From JAVBJV01 sp031555315 (GTDB taxonomy: Bacteria > Pseudomonadota > Alphaproteobacteria > Acetobacterales > Acetobacteraceae), in contig JAVBUO010000020.1 of NCBI GenBank assembly GCA_031555315.1, forward strand, positions 83,815 through 147,814: 64,000 nucleotides of DNA, written 5' to 3'. The translations under genes were made by a program, and so were the position numbers. Below, piece after piece: positions 7,939-14,899 of the stretch; the first letter of the stretch is position 1, and each line of letters starts with the position of its first letter. Under the pieces are notes generated by a model. It saw only the letters and a program-made list of their open reading frames with translations, searched no databases and was not told where the DNA came from.

Positions 7939-8391
7939 TCAGACGATGCACTCTTCTTTCCAGCCGCGCCGGGTTTCCTTCAGGCGGATACTGGCGCGCT
8001 GACTGAGCGTGTCGAGTTCTGCCAGACGTTCAACCATGCGCCGGAGGTTGCCATCCTGGCCGATAAATTCCCCATACAGCGCGCGCAGCAGACGATCTGC
8101 CGGTCCCGGAATAGCTTTTTTGCGGCTGCTTTCCCAGCGGCGCAGGGTTTGTTCAGTGGTGCCGAGCAGATCGGCCAGAACCTTCTGCGACAAATCCATT
8201 TCGACACGCAGGAACCGCAGTTCCGCGCCGATCAGGTCAATGGGCTGGGTGATCAGGGCGTGCCCGATGACCTTATGCAGGCCGTTGAGGTTCTGAATGG
8301 ACACACCGTCGCCGTAAGGGGTTTTGTGTCGGGTGTAGCCGTTGGCCAGATACACATTGTCGAGGCCGCTGGCAGTATAGTGATATGTCAT
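7939..8391 (-). CDS. XRE-type antitoxin-like regulator
   Basis: 150 residues. The DNA-binding domain is central (about 55-95: LRVEMDLSQKVLADLLGTTEQTLRRWES), preceded by a region with YTRHKTPYGDGVSIQNLNGL. This layout resembles antitoxin regulators of MqsA/HigA type, although the zinc-binding cysteines of MqsA are absent. The ATG at 8391 lies 1 bp from the stop of the DUF4258 gene, with an AGGAGG inside that gene's end, so the two are tightly coupled. Probably autorepresses through the palindromes at 8710-8758. Confidence 0.75.
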   Translation of the reverse strand: MTYHYTASGLDNVYLANGYTRHKTPYGDGVSIQNLNGLHKVIGHALITQPIDLIGAELRFLRVEMDLSQKVLADLLGTTEQTLRRWESSRKKAIPGPADRLLRALYGEFIGQDGNLRRMVERLAELDTLSQRASIRLKETRRGWKEECIV

Positions 8392-8392
8392 T

Positions 8393-8704
8393 TCAGCCTC
8401 CTTTTCCAGAGAACACAGTGATGACCAGCAGCCCACGCCGCTGATCGATGGCAACTGCACAAGCCAGTTCCCTGCCTGCCGCACGACGGGCTAGGGTGAC
8501 TTTCCAGTTCTGCCACATATCCAAAGCCGGGCCTTCCGTTATCGTCCCTTTCTGAAGACATGCGTGAACCTCTCGCAGCGTAATTTTACGCCGCTTCATG
8601 CGTTGCTCAGCATGTTCAAGGATCACGATCTTGTTTGTGTCGGCGGCAAGTTGCCGTATTAACCTCAACGCAGAATGATTATTGAGTTTCAACGGCTTAC
8701 TCAC
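8393..8704 (-). CDS. DUF4258 protein, putative toxin of a TA-like pair
   Basis: 103 residues. The segment IVILEHAEQRMKRRKITLRE (about residues 26-45), followed by HACLQKGTITEGP, matches the DUF4258 pattern, a small fold often found beside HTH antitoxins and related to RelE/BrnT-like toxins. The GTG at 8704 follows an AT-rich leader with two palindromes. Toxicity is inferred from gene order (toxin first, antitoxin directly behind), as in HigBA/MqsRA. Confidence 0.7.
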   Translation of the reverse strand: MSKPLKLNNHSALRLIRQLAADTNKIVILEHAEQRMKRRKITLREVHACLQKGTITEGPALDMWQNWKVTLARRAAGRELACAVAIDQRRGLLVITVFSGKGG

Positions 8705-8709
8705 CTTGT

Positions 8710-8758
8710 ACCTATCATAATGATAGGTTTTTATAAAAAAGTCAAACCAATATTGGTT
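8710..8758 (-). promoter_or_regulatory. TA-pair promoter with two palindromic operators
   Basis: ACCTATCA-TAA-TGATAGGT (8710-8728) and AACCAATATTGGTT (8745-8758) are both perfect palindromes directly upstream of the GTG. On the minus strand a TTGACT (-35-like) lies between them, with the inner palindrome over the expected -10 position. This is typical autoregulated TA architecture. Confidence 0.6.
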
Positions 8759-8775
8759 CAGATTGAGCTGTAGAG

Positions 8776-8795
8776 CGGCGGGCCGAAACCCGCCG
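8776..8795. terminator. GC hairpin between two minus-strand units
   Basis: CGGCGGG (8776-8782), six-base loop, CCCGCCG (8789-8795). It lies directly downstream of the stop at 8809. On the plus strand a TTTT follows; on the minus strand there is no T tract, so termination of the 8809-9744 transcript is only possible. Confidence 0.4.
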
Positions 8796-8808
8796 TTTTG
8801 CTACAAGA

Positions 8809-9744
8809 TCACGCAGCGTCCTTCATCGGTGCCGCAAGTCCCATTTCGTCCACCATAACGGGCAGCAGGCGATCCAGCAGGGACACCGGGTATGCGTTCA
8901 GACGCCCAACGCCACGCTTCCGGAGCTTCTCGGGGGTGAGCGCAACGCTCAATGTGACGACTTCGCGCAACGGCGGGGTGATATGGCCGACAGACGATGC
9001 CAGACGCGTCATCACGCTCGCATCCACCTTCTCAATCACCTCCGGTTTATTCACAGCGATCCAATGGGGAATCGTGTCGTATCCCGGCGGGACCGGCGAG
9101 GCGTATTCAGCAGGGTTCACGGAGGGTTTCGCGGGGGCTTCGAGGCCGAGCGCGATTTCGTTCAGGCGGGTATCCACCAGATTCCAGAATGTATGACCTT
9201 CATCGGTGTCTCTCCACGTAAACGTGGTTCTGAGTGCCGAAACGGCCTCTCTCAATTTGGCCGCTGCTTCTCGGCTGCCTGCGAACAGAGCGCCAGGACC
9301 CCCAGTATATCCACAGCCTAACCGTATGACATCCTCAGGACGCACCGCAGGTTTCTCTGCGTCTTCCGCGCCGTAGTGCTTACGGATTTCCTCGGCGAGA
9401 TGTAGGGAGTCCTCGCGGGAGAGGTGGACGACGCTAACGTCGCCGTCTTCTTCGACAGCCATACGTAGCTTGCCGCGCGCTAATGGCAAAACCGAGACGC
9501 TATCTGTGGAGACAGTTACGCAGTCTGCTTTGAAATCCATAGGTATTCCTTTAGCCCCGCGTAGAGCGCAGCGGAGTGTTCTGATGGGTTGGTTGGGAGG
9601 TGTTGAGGGGATTGCGGCAGTTCCCCACAGGTATGAAAGAAAGCGTTGCCTGGTGGGGAAGTCGGCCCGCCATAGCTGATCGAGCATTTGGTCCACTAGT
9701 TTTTGGATGGCCTGCGCACCGAAGCAGCTTGGTGTTGGTGTCAC
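8809..9744 (-). CDS. Phage hypothetical protein (311 aa, or 243 aa from an internal start)
   Basis: No family recognised. The GTG at 9744 overlaps the preceding gene by 4 bp (GTGA) and follows GGGGAA. An internal ATG at 9540 (MDFKADCVTV) has its own AAAGGA site, so both a long and a short product are possible. The short form is acidic with VVHLSREDSLHLAEEIRKHY, a helix resembling the end of the neighbouring 9741-10043 product (VNLSRSDACDLARRILHTYG). The two may therefore be duplicated domains. Confidence 0.6.
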   Translation of the reverse strand: MTPTPSCFGAQAIQKLVDQMLDQLWRADFPTRQRFLSYLWGTAAIPSTPPNQPIRTLRCALRGAKGIPMDFKADCVTVSTDSVSVLPLARGKLRMAVEEDGDVSVVHLSREDSLHLAEEIRKHYGAEDAEKPAVRPEDVIRLGCGYTGGPGALFAGSREAAAKLREAVSALRTTFTWRDTDEGHTFWNLVDTRLNEIALGLEAPAKPSVNPAEYASPVPPGYDTIPHWIAVNKPEVIEKVDASVMTRLASSVGHITPPLREVVTLSVALTPEKLRKRGVGRLNAYPVSLLDRLLPVMVDEMGLAAPMKDAA

Positions 9745-10043
9745 AGAGATTCCCCGTAGGTATGCAGGATGCGCCGCGCGAGGTCGCAGGCGTCACTGCG
9801 GGAGAGGTTGACCTGTACCGCTGCGTCGGGCGCGCTGGCAGAAAACCCAATGCCGTGCGCGAAGCGGTTCTCGGGCCGGGGCGATTGCCGGAATACGTAG
9901 AGAATGTAGCCCCCATCAGTTTGGCAGTGATAGGTTACGCTCACACCCAAAACAGACGCAGAGGTCTTCTCCACGATTTCCGCGCCGGTTTTCTTCAGGG
10001 CTTCCGCAAGTGCTGCGGCGACCTTGGCAGTTGTGTCAGTCAT
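9741..10043 (-). CDS. Phage hypothetical protein, possible paralogue of its downstream neighbour
   Basis: 100 residues; ATG at 10043 overlaps the upstream stop (ATGA). The C-terminal VQVNLSRSDACDLARRILHT is similar to SVVHLSREDSLHLAEEIRKH of the next protein, and both follow a beta-rich stretch, which suggests a shared domain. Function unknown; part of a coupled run of small genes. Confidence 0.6.
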   Translation of the reverse strand: MTDTTAKVAAALAEALKKTGAEIVEKTSASVLGVSVTYHCQTDGGYILYVFRQSPRPENRFAHGIGFSASAPDAAVQVNLSRSDACDLARRILHTYGESL

Positions 10044-10261
10044 TCTTCAGTCCTCGTTGAGACCACCTTCAGAACCCCACGCATTTCCTCACGCGCTTCC
10101 GCACGGTCCCTGAGGGCACGCTGCATGGACAACGCAGAGTCAAACGATGGAGTTTTCTTGAAGTGGCGCTTTGCAGCCGCGTAGGAGCGGTGCGCGTGGA
10201 TGGCAGTTTGAAGCAAAGCGGAGGCCGTGAAGCCTCCGTTGCGGGGTTCTTTCAGAGCCAT
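10040..10261 (-). CDS. Small hypothetical phage protein
   Basis: 73 residues from the ATG at 10261 (MALKEPRNGGF); the frame is also open from a GTG at 10303. Basic and mostly helical, with an E/R-rich C-terminus. Its stop overlaps the next start by 4 bp. Function unknown. Confidence 0.5.
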   Translation of the reverse strand: MALKEPRNGGFTASALLQTAIHAHRSYAAAKRHFKKTPSFDSALSMQRALRDRAEAREEMRGVLKVVSTRTEE

Positions 10262-10269
10262 GCAGAGTT

Positions 10270-10359
10270 TCAGAACAGCAGGGCGAAAGACAACATGACC
10301 CACGTCCAGGCAGCCCAGAGGACTGCCCAGAGGGGCGTGAGGAGGTTGTGGGGGTTCAT
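10270..10359 (-). CDS. Small ORF, 29 aa, membrane peptide
   Basis: ATG at 10359 overlaps the upstream stop (ATGA), giving MNPHNLLTPLWAVLW followed by AAWTWVMLSFALLF, a Trp-rich single hydrophobic span. The stop is 8 bp before the next ATG. Coupling on both sides supports it as a gene. Function unknown. Confidence 0.5.
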   Translation of the reverse strand: MNPHNLLTPLWAVLWAAWTWVMLSFALLF

Positions 10360-10577
10360 GTTACCGCCCCGCCGTTGCGCATTGCCGCGTTTAGGTTGCC
10401 CAAGTGATCCAGAATGGATTGCACCTGGTAGCCTGCGCGCTTCGCTCGCAACGCTGTCAGCGGGCGAAACACTTCATAGCGGTTGCCTTGCGGGGATGTG
10501 ACGATCCACGATCCTTCATGCGGTTGGAGGGGAGGCAAACCCAGCAAGGCTGCCCTGTGTTTGTCTAAGGGCGTCAT
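10356..10577 (-). CDS. Small hypothetical phage protein
   Basis: 73 residues from the ATG at 10577 (MTPLDKHRAALLG), 10 bp after the preceding stop with GAGGG upstream. SWIVTSPQGNRYEVFRPLTA looks like a small beta-sheet domain. No family recognised. Overlaps the 29-aa membrane ORF by 4 bp. Confidence 0.5.
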   Translation of the reverse strand: MTPLDKHRAALLGLPPLQPHEGSWIVTSPQGNRYEVFRPLTALRAKRAGYQVQSILDHLGNLNAAMRNGGAVT

Positions 10578-10587
10578 GGCGTCGCCC

Positions 10588-10884
10588 TCACAACCAACGA
10601 TGATTGAGAGAGAGGTCGGCCGCATGGGCGAGCCTTTCGACCACGTGCAAGCCCATATCCATGCCGCAACCGCGCACCACTACGCCGCCCTTAGGGGCTA
10701 GCTTCATGCCAGCAGCGCGGGCGAGGTCATACGACAGGTCAACTACATCGTTGCCTACCACCACAACTGGGGAGATGGTCCGGCTCATACCGCTGCGGCT
10801 GACACGGCGCAGGACGGTGTAAACCGTGGCTCCGTTTGTCAGGTATTTCCGCAGCCGTTCTACGGCTTCCGTTTTGTTGGACAT
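10588..10884 (-). CDS. Conserved small phage protein (SRSGMSR / GCGMDMG type)
   Basis: 98 residues. I recognise the combination VYTVLRRVSRSGMSR ... GGVVVRGCGMDMGLHVV as a small protein widespread in phages of Proteobacteria. Its function is not known to me. The ATG at 10884 has GGGAAG upstream. The frame stays open to 11241, but the added part lacks homology and looks non-coding. Confidence 0.65.
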   Translation of the reverse strand: MSNKTEAVERLRKYLTNGATVYTVLRRVSRSGMSRTISPVVVVGNDVVDLSYDLARAAGMKLAPKGGVVVRGCGMDMGLHVVERLAHAADLSLNHRWL

Positions 10885-10964
10885 TTGGAATACTTCCCGA
10901 TACATTCGGGGCACCGGGAGGGCGCTTGTTGGGCGTTCTCCCTCCCGGCTCCCGATGGGACCGT

Positions 10965-11036
10965 CTACCGGCGCGCTGCGATCACAACTCGCAGCCGCCA
11001 ACGGCCCCAACGGAGACGCAGCACAATGCGAAACAT
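10965..11036 (-). CDS. Tiny Arg-rich ORF (23 aa)
   Basis: ATG at 11036 with GGAGGACCCACA upstream, encoding MFRIVLRLRWGRWRLRVV followed by IAARR: a strongly basic, Trp-containing amphipathic peptide. A similar tiny basic ORF lies at 44539-44619. The only support is the ribosome-binding site and the resemblance. Confidence 0.35.
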   Translation of the reverse strand: MFRIVLRLRWGRWRLRVVIAARR

Positions 11037-11239
11037 TGTGGGTCCTCCGTGCGATCAGCGGCCCGTTCAGGACAATTCCGAACAAGGCATTACCGCGACC
11101 CTCGGCCATCCCAGAGGATGACCTGAGGTTTCGTCCGGATTTCGCGGACTCGTCAGGCGGTTTGTTTGGAAGACGGCAGGCAGGACAATGAGGATCGTCT
11201 GGACAACCGCCAGAGGCGGGAGAGACCAGACGGGTATTC

Positions 11240-11536
11240 ATTGGGATTCCTGCCGATGTAGGGAGACACCAATTCCGCCGGAGGCGGATAAGACCAAAGA
11301 GCGGCTTCCGCCGCTTAAGGAGTATACGTAAAGGGACGTAACGGGTTTCTTTAAGAAGGCTTAGAGTCGTTACGTACTGTCTTTACGTAGAGTCTCTACT
11401 AAGTGTCTTTCTTATATCTATTCCTAATGAGTAACTCGTGTCGAACTACGTTGAGATATTCATCAGGTATATTCTTTTAGAAAGACGTTTGGGGACCCCT
11501 CTGCAAGAGAGGCTTTTAAGTTGTCACCGTAAGCGG
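11240..11536. promoter_or_regulatory. AT-rich control region with dyads, no gene seen
   Basis: A non-coding stretch richer in AT than its surroundings. It holds the hairpin AGCGGC-TTCC-GCCGCT (about 11301-11316), palindrome TTCTT-T-AAGAA (11348-11358), palindrome GTAGAG-T-CTCTAC (11388-11400) and several TTACGTA/TACGTA repeats (11325-11390). Likely promoter and operators for the minus-strand small-gene run below it; no exact promoter can be assigned. Confidence 0.45.
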
Positions 11537-11830
11537 TCACCGCCCTCTTGTGATCTCGTGGAACGTATCATCAGAGATGATGTGCATAGCGTCTATCAGC
11601 AGACGACGCAGCTTGGTGTTCTCTTCCCTCTGCTGACCCAGCTCGCGTTGCACCTCTATCGTCTCGGCTCTCGCTTTGTAAACTTCGAAAGCCGCTTCAT
11701 CGGGGACTCCGTATTCGCGGCAGACCTCAACAACCGAAGCGCCCGCTTTGACCTCGTTGACGATCCGTAGAATCTCCGCAGCGGTGTGAACGCGTGTCGT
11801 TTTACGGCGCGAAGTTGTATAGCGTGACAT
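11537..11830 (-). CDS. IS3-OrfA-like helix-turn-helix protein
   Basis: 97 residues. The N-terminal two thirds (HTAAEILRIVNEVKAGASVV then EVCREYGV) match the transposase-OrfA helix-turn-helix pattern, followed by a leucine/charged coiled-coil (VQRELGQQREENTKLRRLLID). There is no OrfB or terminal inverted repeats, so this is a domesticated DNA-binding protein rather than an IS. The ATG at 11830 has an AAGGA site. It is divergent from the repressor across about 430 bp, which is the position of a Cro/CII-type regulator. Confidence 0.7.
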   Translation of the reverse strand: MSRYTTSRRKTTRVHTAAEILRIVNEVKAGASVVEVCREYGVPDEAAFEVYKARAETIEVQRELGQQREENTKLRRLLIDAMHIISDDTFHEITRGR

Positions 11831-11975
11831 ATTGATTCCTTCAGTGATATGTTAACGAGTCGTGTCGATGGTTCTGTCTAAAAACCGCCAAAAACGGCCA
11901 ATGTCTTTTCTGGGCCATTTTGGGAGGGTTCTAGGTGGGTGGAGGGTGGTTGAGCAGTGGGTACAGCGGAGTGGG

Positions 11976-12051
11976 TGCCAGAGGGAATCATACGGAGTCC
12001 TGTGGGGCGCGTAGAGGGCGCTTAGGGGGTCCATGTGGGTTCCCTCTGGCA
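11976..12051. repeat. Long inverted repeat in the divergent control region
   Basis: TGCCAGAGGGAA (11976-11987) and TTCCCTCTGGCA (12040-12051) are perfect inverted copies 52 bp apart. The interval and the stretch before it (from about 11935) are unusually G-rich on the plus strand. No convincing ORF covers it; candidate operator loop or structured RNA. Confidence 0.5.
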
Positions 12052-12193
12052 TATCGGTTATTCGGTGTTGATGGGGTTATGGGCCGCCCCTCGGAACCCC
12101 GAGACCGATCGCTAGATCGGATGTGCCCGATTGGTGCCGGGACTCTCGCCAGATCGTCGGGAGAAGCTAACTAGCGTTCGCTGCGCCAATCTG

Positions 12194-12210
12194 ATAAGCT
12201 GCTTATAAGC
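12194..12210. promoter_or_regulatory. Repressor operator candidate
   Basis: Overlapping palindromes ATAAGC-T-GCTTAT (12194-12206) and GCTTATAAGC (12201-12210), i.e. three alternating half sites, 46 bp upstream of the repressor start. Probable autoregulatory CI-type operator. Confidence 0.55.
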
Positions 12211-12256
12211 GAATTAGGTTCTGTTGAAAACAAGAAAAATAGCTTGCGATGGTTAA

Positions 12257-12841
12257 ATGATGGCAATGTTTCCTGAAGCAGATGTAGAGGGTCAGATCGG
12301 CGACCGACTGCGTGAGGCTGTAAACCTTGCCGGAGGCCCCGCCGCCGTGGCCCGTAGGGTGGGAATGGTTCCTCAGACCCTGAATAAGTATCTGACCGGA
12401 ACCGCCCTGCGCTTATCAACAGCAGCAAGGCTTGCGGAAGTTTGTGGTGTTCGCCTTGAGTGGCTGGCAACGGGGAAGCTACCTATGCGGCCCGGCGGGG
12501 TAATTGATTTTGCTCCCCCAAAAATCGCCTTGAAGGATGCTGACCCGCGTATACTTGGGCTAGCGCTTGAAGCCTGGCAAGGCTTAAAACCCTCGGAATT
12601 CCTGGAGTTAGATGTATCCGGTGCCCTTCTGGCTGCCCTATATGATACGGCCTACGAAGCTCAGCATGGGGAGGCGTCAAGGAAGCTCTCCCAACAATAC
12701 GTAAGCCCCCGCAGTTATGGTAAAGCTCAAGGTCTGCTTAGATCGTTCATAGAAGAAGACATATCTAAGGGCGAAGCTCGTGGGCTACTTGGCTCGTTGA
12801 TGGAGGACAGCAAGCCCAAGGGGGCACCGACAAAAAAATAA
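12257..12841 (+). CDS. Phage repressor (CI-like, HTH, no LexA-type peptidase domain)
   Basis: 194 residues. The XRE helix-turn-helix is at about 15-65 (LREAVNLAGGPAAVARRVGM then PQTLNKYLTGT). The C-terminal half lacks the Ser-Lys S24 autoprotease pattern, so simple RecA-triggered self-cleavage is unlikely. Alternative ATGs at 12260 and 12266; no clear Shine-Dalgarno. It is the only plus-strand regulator, divergent from the OrfA-like gene, and the natural candidate for lysogeny maintenance. How it is inactivated is unknown; the ImmA-like peptidase at 36500-36838 is a candidate partner (inference). Confidence 0.75.
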   Translation: MMAMFPEADVEGQIGDRLREAVNLAGGPAAVARRVGMVPQTLNKYLTGTALRLSTAARLAEVCGVRLEWLATGKLPMRPGGVIDFAPPKIALKDADPRILGLALEAWQGLKPSEFLELDVSGALLAALYDTAYEAQHGEASRKLSQQYVSPRSYGKAQGLLRSFIEEDISKGEARGLLGSLMEDSKPKGAPTKK

Positions 12842-12880
12842 ATCTGAATGGTATAAAAACTTGCGGAGATTTACGCGTAT

Positions 12881-12909
12881 TTGGTAGGGCGGTGTTGGGT
12901 TAATATTTA
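12881..12909 (+). promoter_or_regulatory. Sigma70-like promoter of the cargo genes
   Basis: TTGGTA (12881-12886), 17-bp spacer, TATTTA (12904-12909), 17 bp before the GTG of the first cargo gene. An own promoter behind the repressor fits expression in the lysogen. Confidence 0.5.
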
Positions 12910-12926
12910 TAGAGAGGGCCGCCCAA

Positions 12927-13472
12927 GTGAGAAGGTTACTGCTAACGGCACTTGGGTTTACGGCAATTGGTCTGGCGCTAATTGCTACAACGTCTGCGCG
13001 GAGCATGGAGGCGATTTCCGAATTCCAAGTGTCGGGAGCGCCTCGTTGGGTAGACAGAGGCTCGCTTGATTTAAGCGGAACTGAGGCGTTCGGGAATCAA
13101 GGCATTATCTGTAGGTTCGGGATAGATCGCCGCGATCAGACCACCGTTTCATTCTATTGGAGTAATAGGCAGCCGGGGAGCATCGCTCTCCTAGTAAGTC
13201 GAAGTAGCCCAACGCCTCCCTCAATGCGGATACAATGGAACAGTGAGCTTGCGATTGAGGCTTTTGCACGAGATCGCTTGCTCGTAGCGCATATGACAAC
13301 AAGTAAGGCGGTGCAGTTCTTTGAGCAGACGGTATCTTTGGCGTTCCTAGGGCCGACTCGGATCACCTTTGATGAAGGTGAACAGTGGGAAGTGACAATG
13401 GCCGGATTTGATGAAGCAAGCGCGCGGTTCGCGCGTTGTATCCTGAAGCATCAGCCACCCATTCAGCAGTGA
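12927..13472 (+). CDS. Exported cargo protein of unknown function
   Basis: 181 residues from a GTG. The N-terminus MRRLLLTALGFTAIGLALIA then TTSARS is a clear signal peptide, so the mature part is periplasmic or secreted. The C-terminus (MAGFDEASARFARCILK) ends in an amphipathic helix with a Cys, similar in layout to IalB-like proteins such as the chromosomal one at 57362. Base composition is visibly less GC-rich than the phage core. Candidate lysogenic-conversion gene. Confidence 0.65.
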   Translation: MRRLLLTALGFTAIGLALIATTSARSMEAISEFQVSGAPRWVDRGSLDLSGTEAFGNQGIICRFGIDRRDQTTVSFYWSNRQPGSIALLVSRSSPTPPSMRIQWNSELAIEAFARDRLLVAHMTTSKAVQFFEQTVSLAFLGPTRITFDEGEQWEVTMAGFDEASARFARCILKHQPPIQQ

Positions 13473-14125
13473 CAGACAAGAAACCCAAAAGGCAGGCGGA
13501 CTTAAGCCTAGCTGCGAGGATTGGAATACCAATAGGGGTATTCTCGTTTCTTGCCGTCTTCATAGCGGTGCCCTTCTATCAAGCCCAGACAGCGCCGAGC
13601 GTGTTCCAATTCCCGTCAACATATGGAACGCACTGGCTAGGCGGACCCGATCCCCGAGTAAGATATGGTGAAGGTCCTTGCGTTCTCGCCGGGCGGTCAA
13701 ACATGTCGGAAATGGTCATTGCACCGGCGTTTACGCGCTTCTCGTTCAATGTGGGAGCCACTTGGAGCGAGTGCATAAGGGTAAGAATTGGCGTAGACGG
13801 CAACCTATCTTTAGGGATGTTGGCGTGTAGCGACCGCTATTGGGGCACATATCATGGATTTCTCTCCAAGGACGACTTTAGGGCGTTTCTAATGTCTCTC
13901 AGAAACGCGCACACGTTGGACGTTGCGTTAGACCATGTCGGTTATGACGCCTCGACTGCTCACGGTGCGGAGAAATATGGAAGGTGGAGCTTCCCGTTGG
14001 ATCAAATTGATCCCGCAGGCCAGCGCATGGCAAACTGTCTCAGTGCTGGCCGCAATCGCCGCCTAATGTTGGAGGAACAGACCCGACTAGGGCGCGAGTG
14101 GTTTCGGTCACTAACGACTCAATGA
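13469..14125 (+). CDS. Membrane-anchored cargo protein of unknown function
   Basis: 218 residues from the GTG at 13469, which overlaps the previous stop (GTGA). The N-terminal tail is cytosolic and basic, followed by one transmembrane helix (about 17-38: IGIPIGVFSFLAVFIAVPFY) and a large periplasmic domain with Cys residues in GEGPCVLAG, TWSECIRV, MLACSD and MANCLSA. It is coupled to the signal-peptide gene before it, so the two products may act together at the inner membrane. Confidence 0.65.
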   Translation: MTDKKPKRQADLSLAARIGIPIGVFSFLAVFIAVPFYQAQTAPSVFQFPSTYGTHWLGGPDPRVRYGEGPCVLAGRSNMSEMVIAPAFTRFSFNVGATWSECIRVRIGVDGNLSLGMLACSDRYWGTYHGFLSKDDFRAFLMSLRNAHTLDVALDHVGYDASTAHGAEKYGRWSFPLDQIDPAGQRMANCLSAGRNRRLMLEEQTRLGREWFRSLTTQ

Positions 14126-14238
14126 AGCCGCTCGGGTGGGAATTGATGGCTTCGGCCTGAAGTGTGGGAAAGACTTAAGCCACCTCTCCGCCGTTCTGTC
14201 CCCGTTTGGATTTCCAGCCGACCGGCGGCGGAGGCTCT

Positions 14239-14640
14239 TCAAGCCGCCTTCGTGTGCCCGATCTTTTCCCGCACCGCTTGCGCCAAGAGTCCCGACTTGG
14301 TGAACCCATGCTCCGCTGCATAGCGGTCCACTGCCGCAACCAAAGCCTCGGGCAGCGTGATGGTAACCCGCACGGCTCGCCCCGGAAGCTCGGCAGGGAC
14401 CAGTAAGCGGGCCACTTCGTCAACCTCGGGATCGTGTTCCAGCTTAGCTATATCGCTCGGTTCGGGCAGCGGTTCACGATCCTCAGCCATACCGGCAAGA
14501 TGCAATTCCAATGCTTCCGCCGCACCCTCGGCAGCTTCCTGCACGGTGACACCGGCGCTGACACAACCCGGAAGGTCGGGGAAGAACGCCCCGAACCCAT
14601 GTTCACCCCGTTCGATGATGGCGGGATAGTAAACCCTCAT
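14239..14640 (-). CDS. hicB: HicB antitoxin
   Basis: 133 residues. The N-terminal HicB partial RNase-H-like fold (YYPAIIERGEHGFGAFFPDL then PGCVSAG) neutralises HicA. The C-terminal ribbon-helix-helix (VRVTITLPEALVAAVDRYAA then EHGFTKSGLLAQAV) binds DNA. The ATG at 14640 overlaps the hicA stop by 4 bp. Expected to autorepress through the repeats at 14833-14895. Confidence 0.9.
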   Translation of the reverse strand: MRVYYPAIIERGEHGFGAFFPDLPGCVSAGVTVQEAAEGAAEALELHLAGMAEDREPLPEPSDIAKLEHDPEVDEVARLLVPAELPGRAVRVTITLPEALVAAVDRYAAEHGFTKSGLLAQAVREKIGHTKAA

Positions 14641-14834
14641 TTTCTCCTCCGTATCTGCAAGCCGGACTGACGTTCAATCGACTTCAGCGTTCCTATCGGT
14701 AAATCCTGAGACGGATGGGGAACTGTCACCCGCCCCGGCTTTGTCGGGTGGCGGAACTGGTGATGACTGCCAGCGGTGCCGATAAGCTGCCAACCGTCCG
14801 CTTCGATAAGTTTTATAACGTCTCGGCTTCTCAT
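14637..14834 (-). CDS. hicA: HicA toxin (mRNA interferase)
   Basis: 65 residues with the double-stranded-RNA-binding-like HicA fold. The catalytic His lies in GTAGSHHQFRHP and GRVTVPHPSQDLPIGTL follows. Toxin precedes antitoxin in the classical hicAB order. The start codon lies inside the first operator repeat, so the transcript is nearly leaderless. Confidence 0.9.
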   Translation of the reverse strand: MRSRDVIKLIEADGWQLIGTAGSHHQFRHPTKPGRVTVPHPSQDLPIGTLKSIERQSGLQIRRRK

Positions 14835-14895
14835 GATACGTATTTATGCATACTCAAGATGGATTGTCAATGGATGATACGCATAAATTCATACT
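14833..14895 (-). promoter_or_regulatory. hicAB promoter and paired HicB operators
   Basis: Two 22-bp direct repeats of the form ATGATACG-N8-CATACT at 14833-14854 and 14874-14895, offset by 41 bp. Between them the minus strand has TTGACA (14870-14865) and, after 17 bp, ATAAAT (14847-14842). The second operator lies over the -10 and start codon. Confidence 0.65.
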
Positions 14896-14899
14896 TTTG

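Noticed and set aside
11852..12052. 66-codon minus-strand frame in the divergent control region
   Set aside because: Made of Pro/Thr/His-rich sequence from the inverted-repeat region, with no ribosome-binding site.
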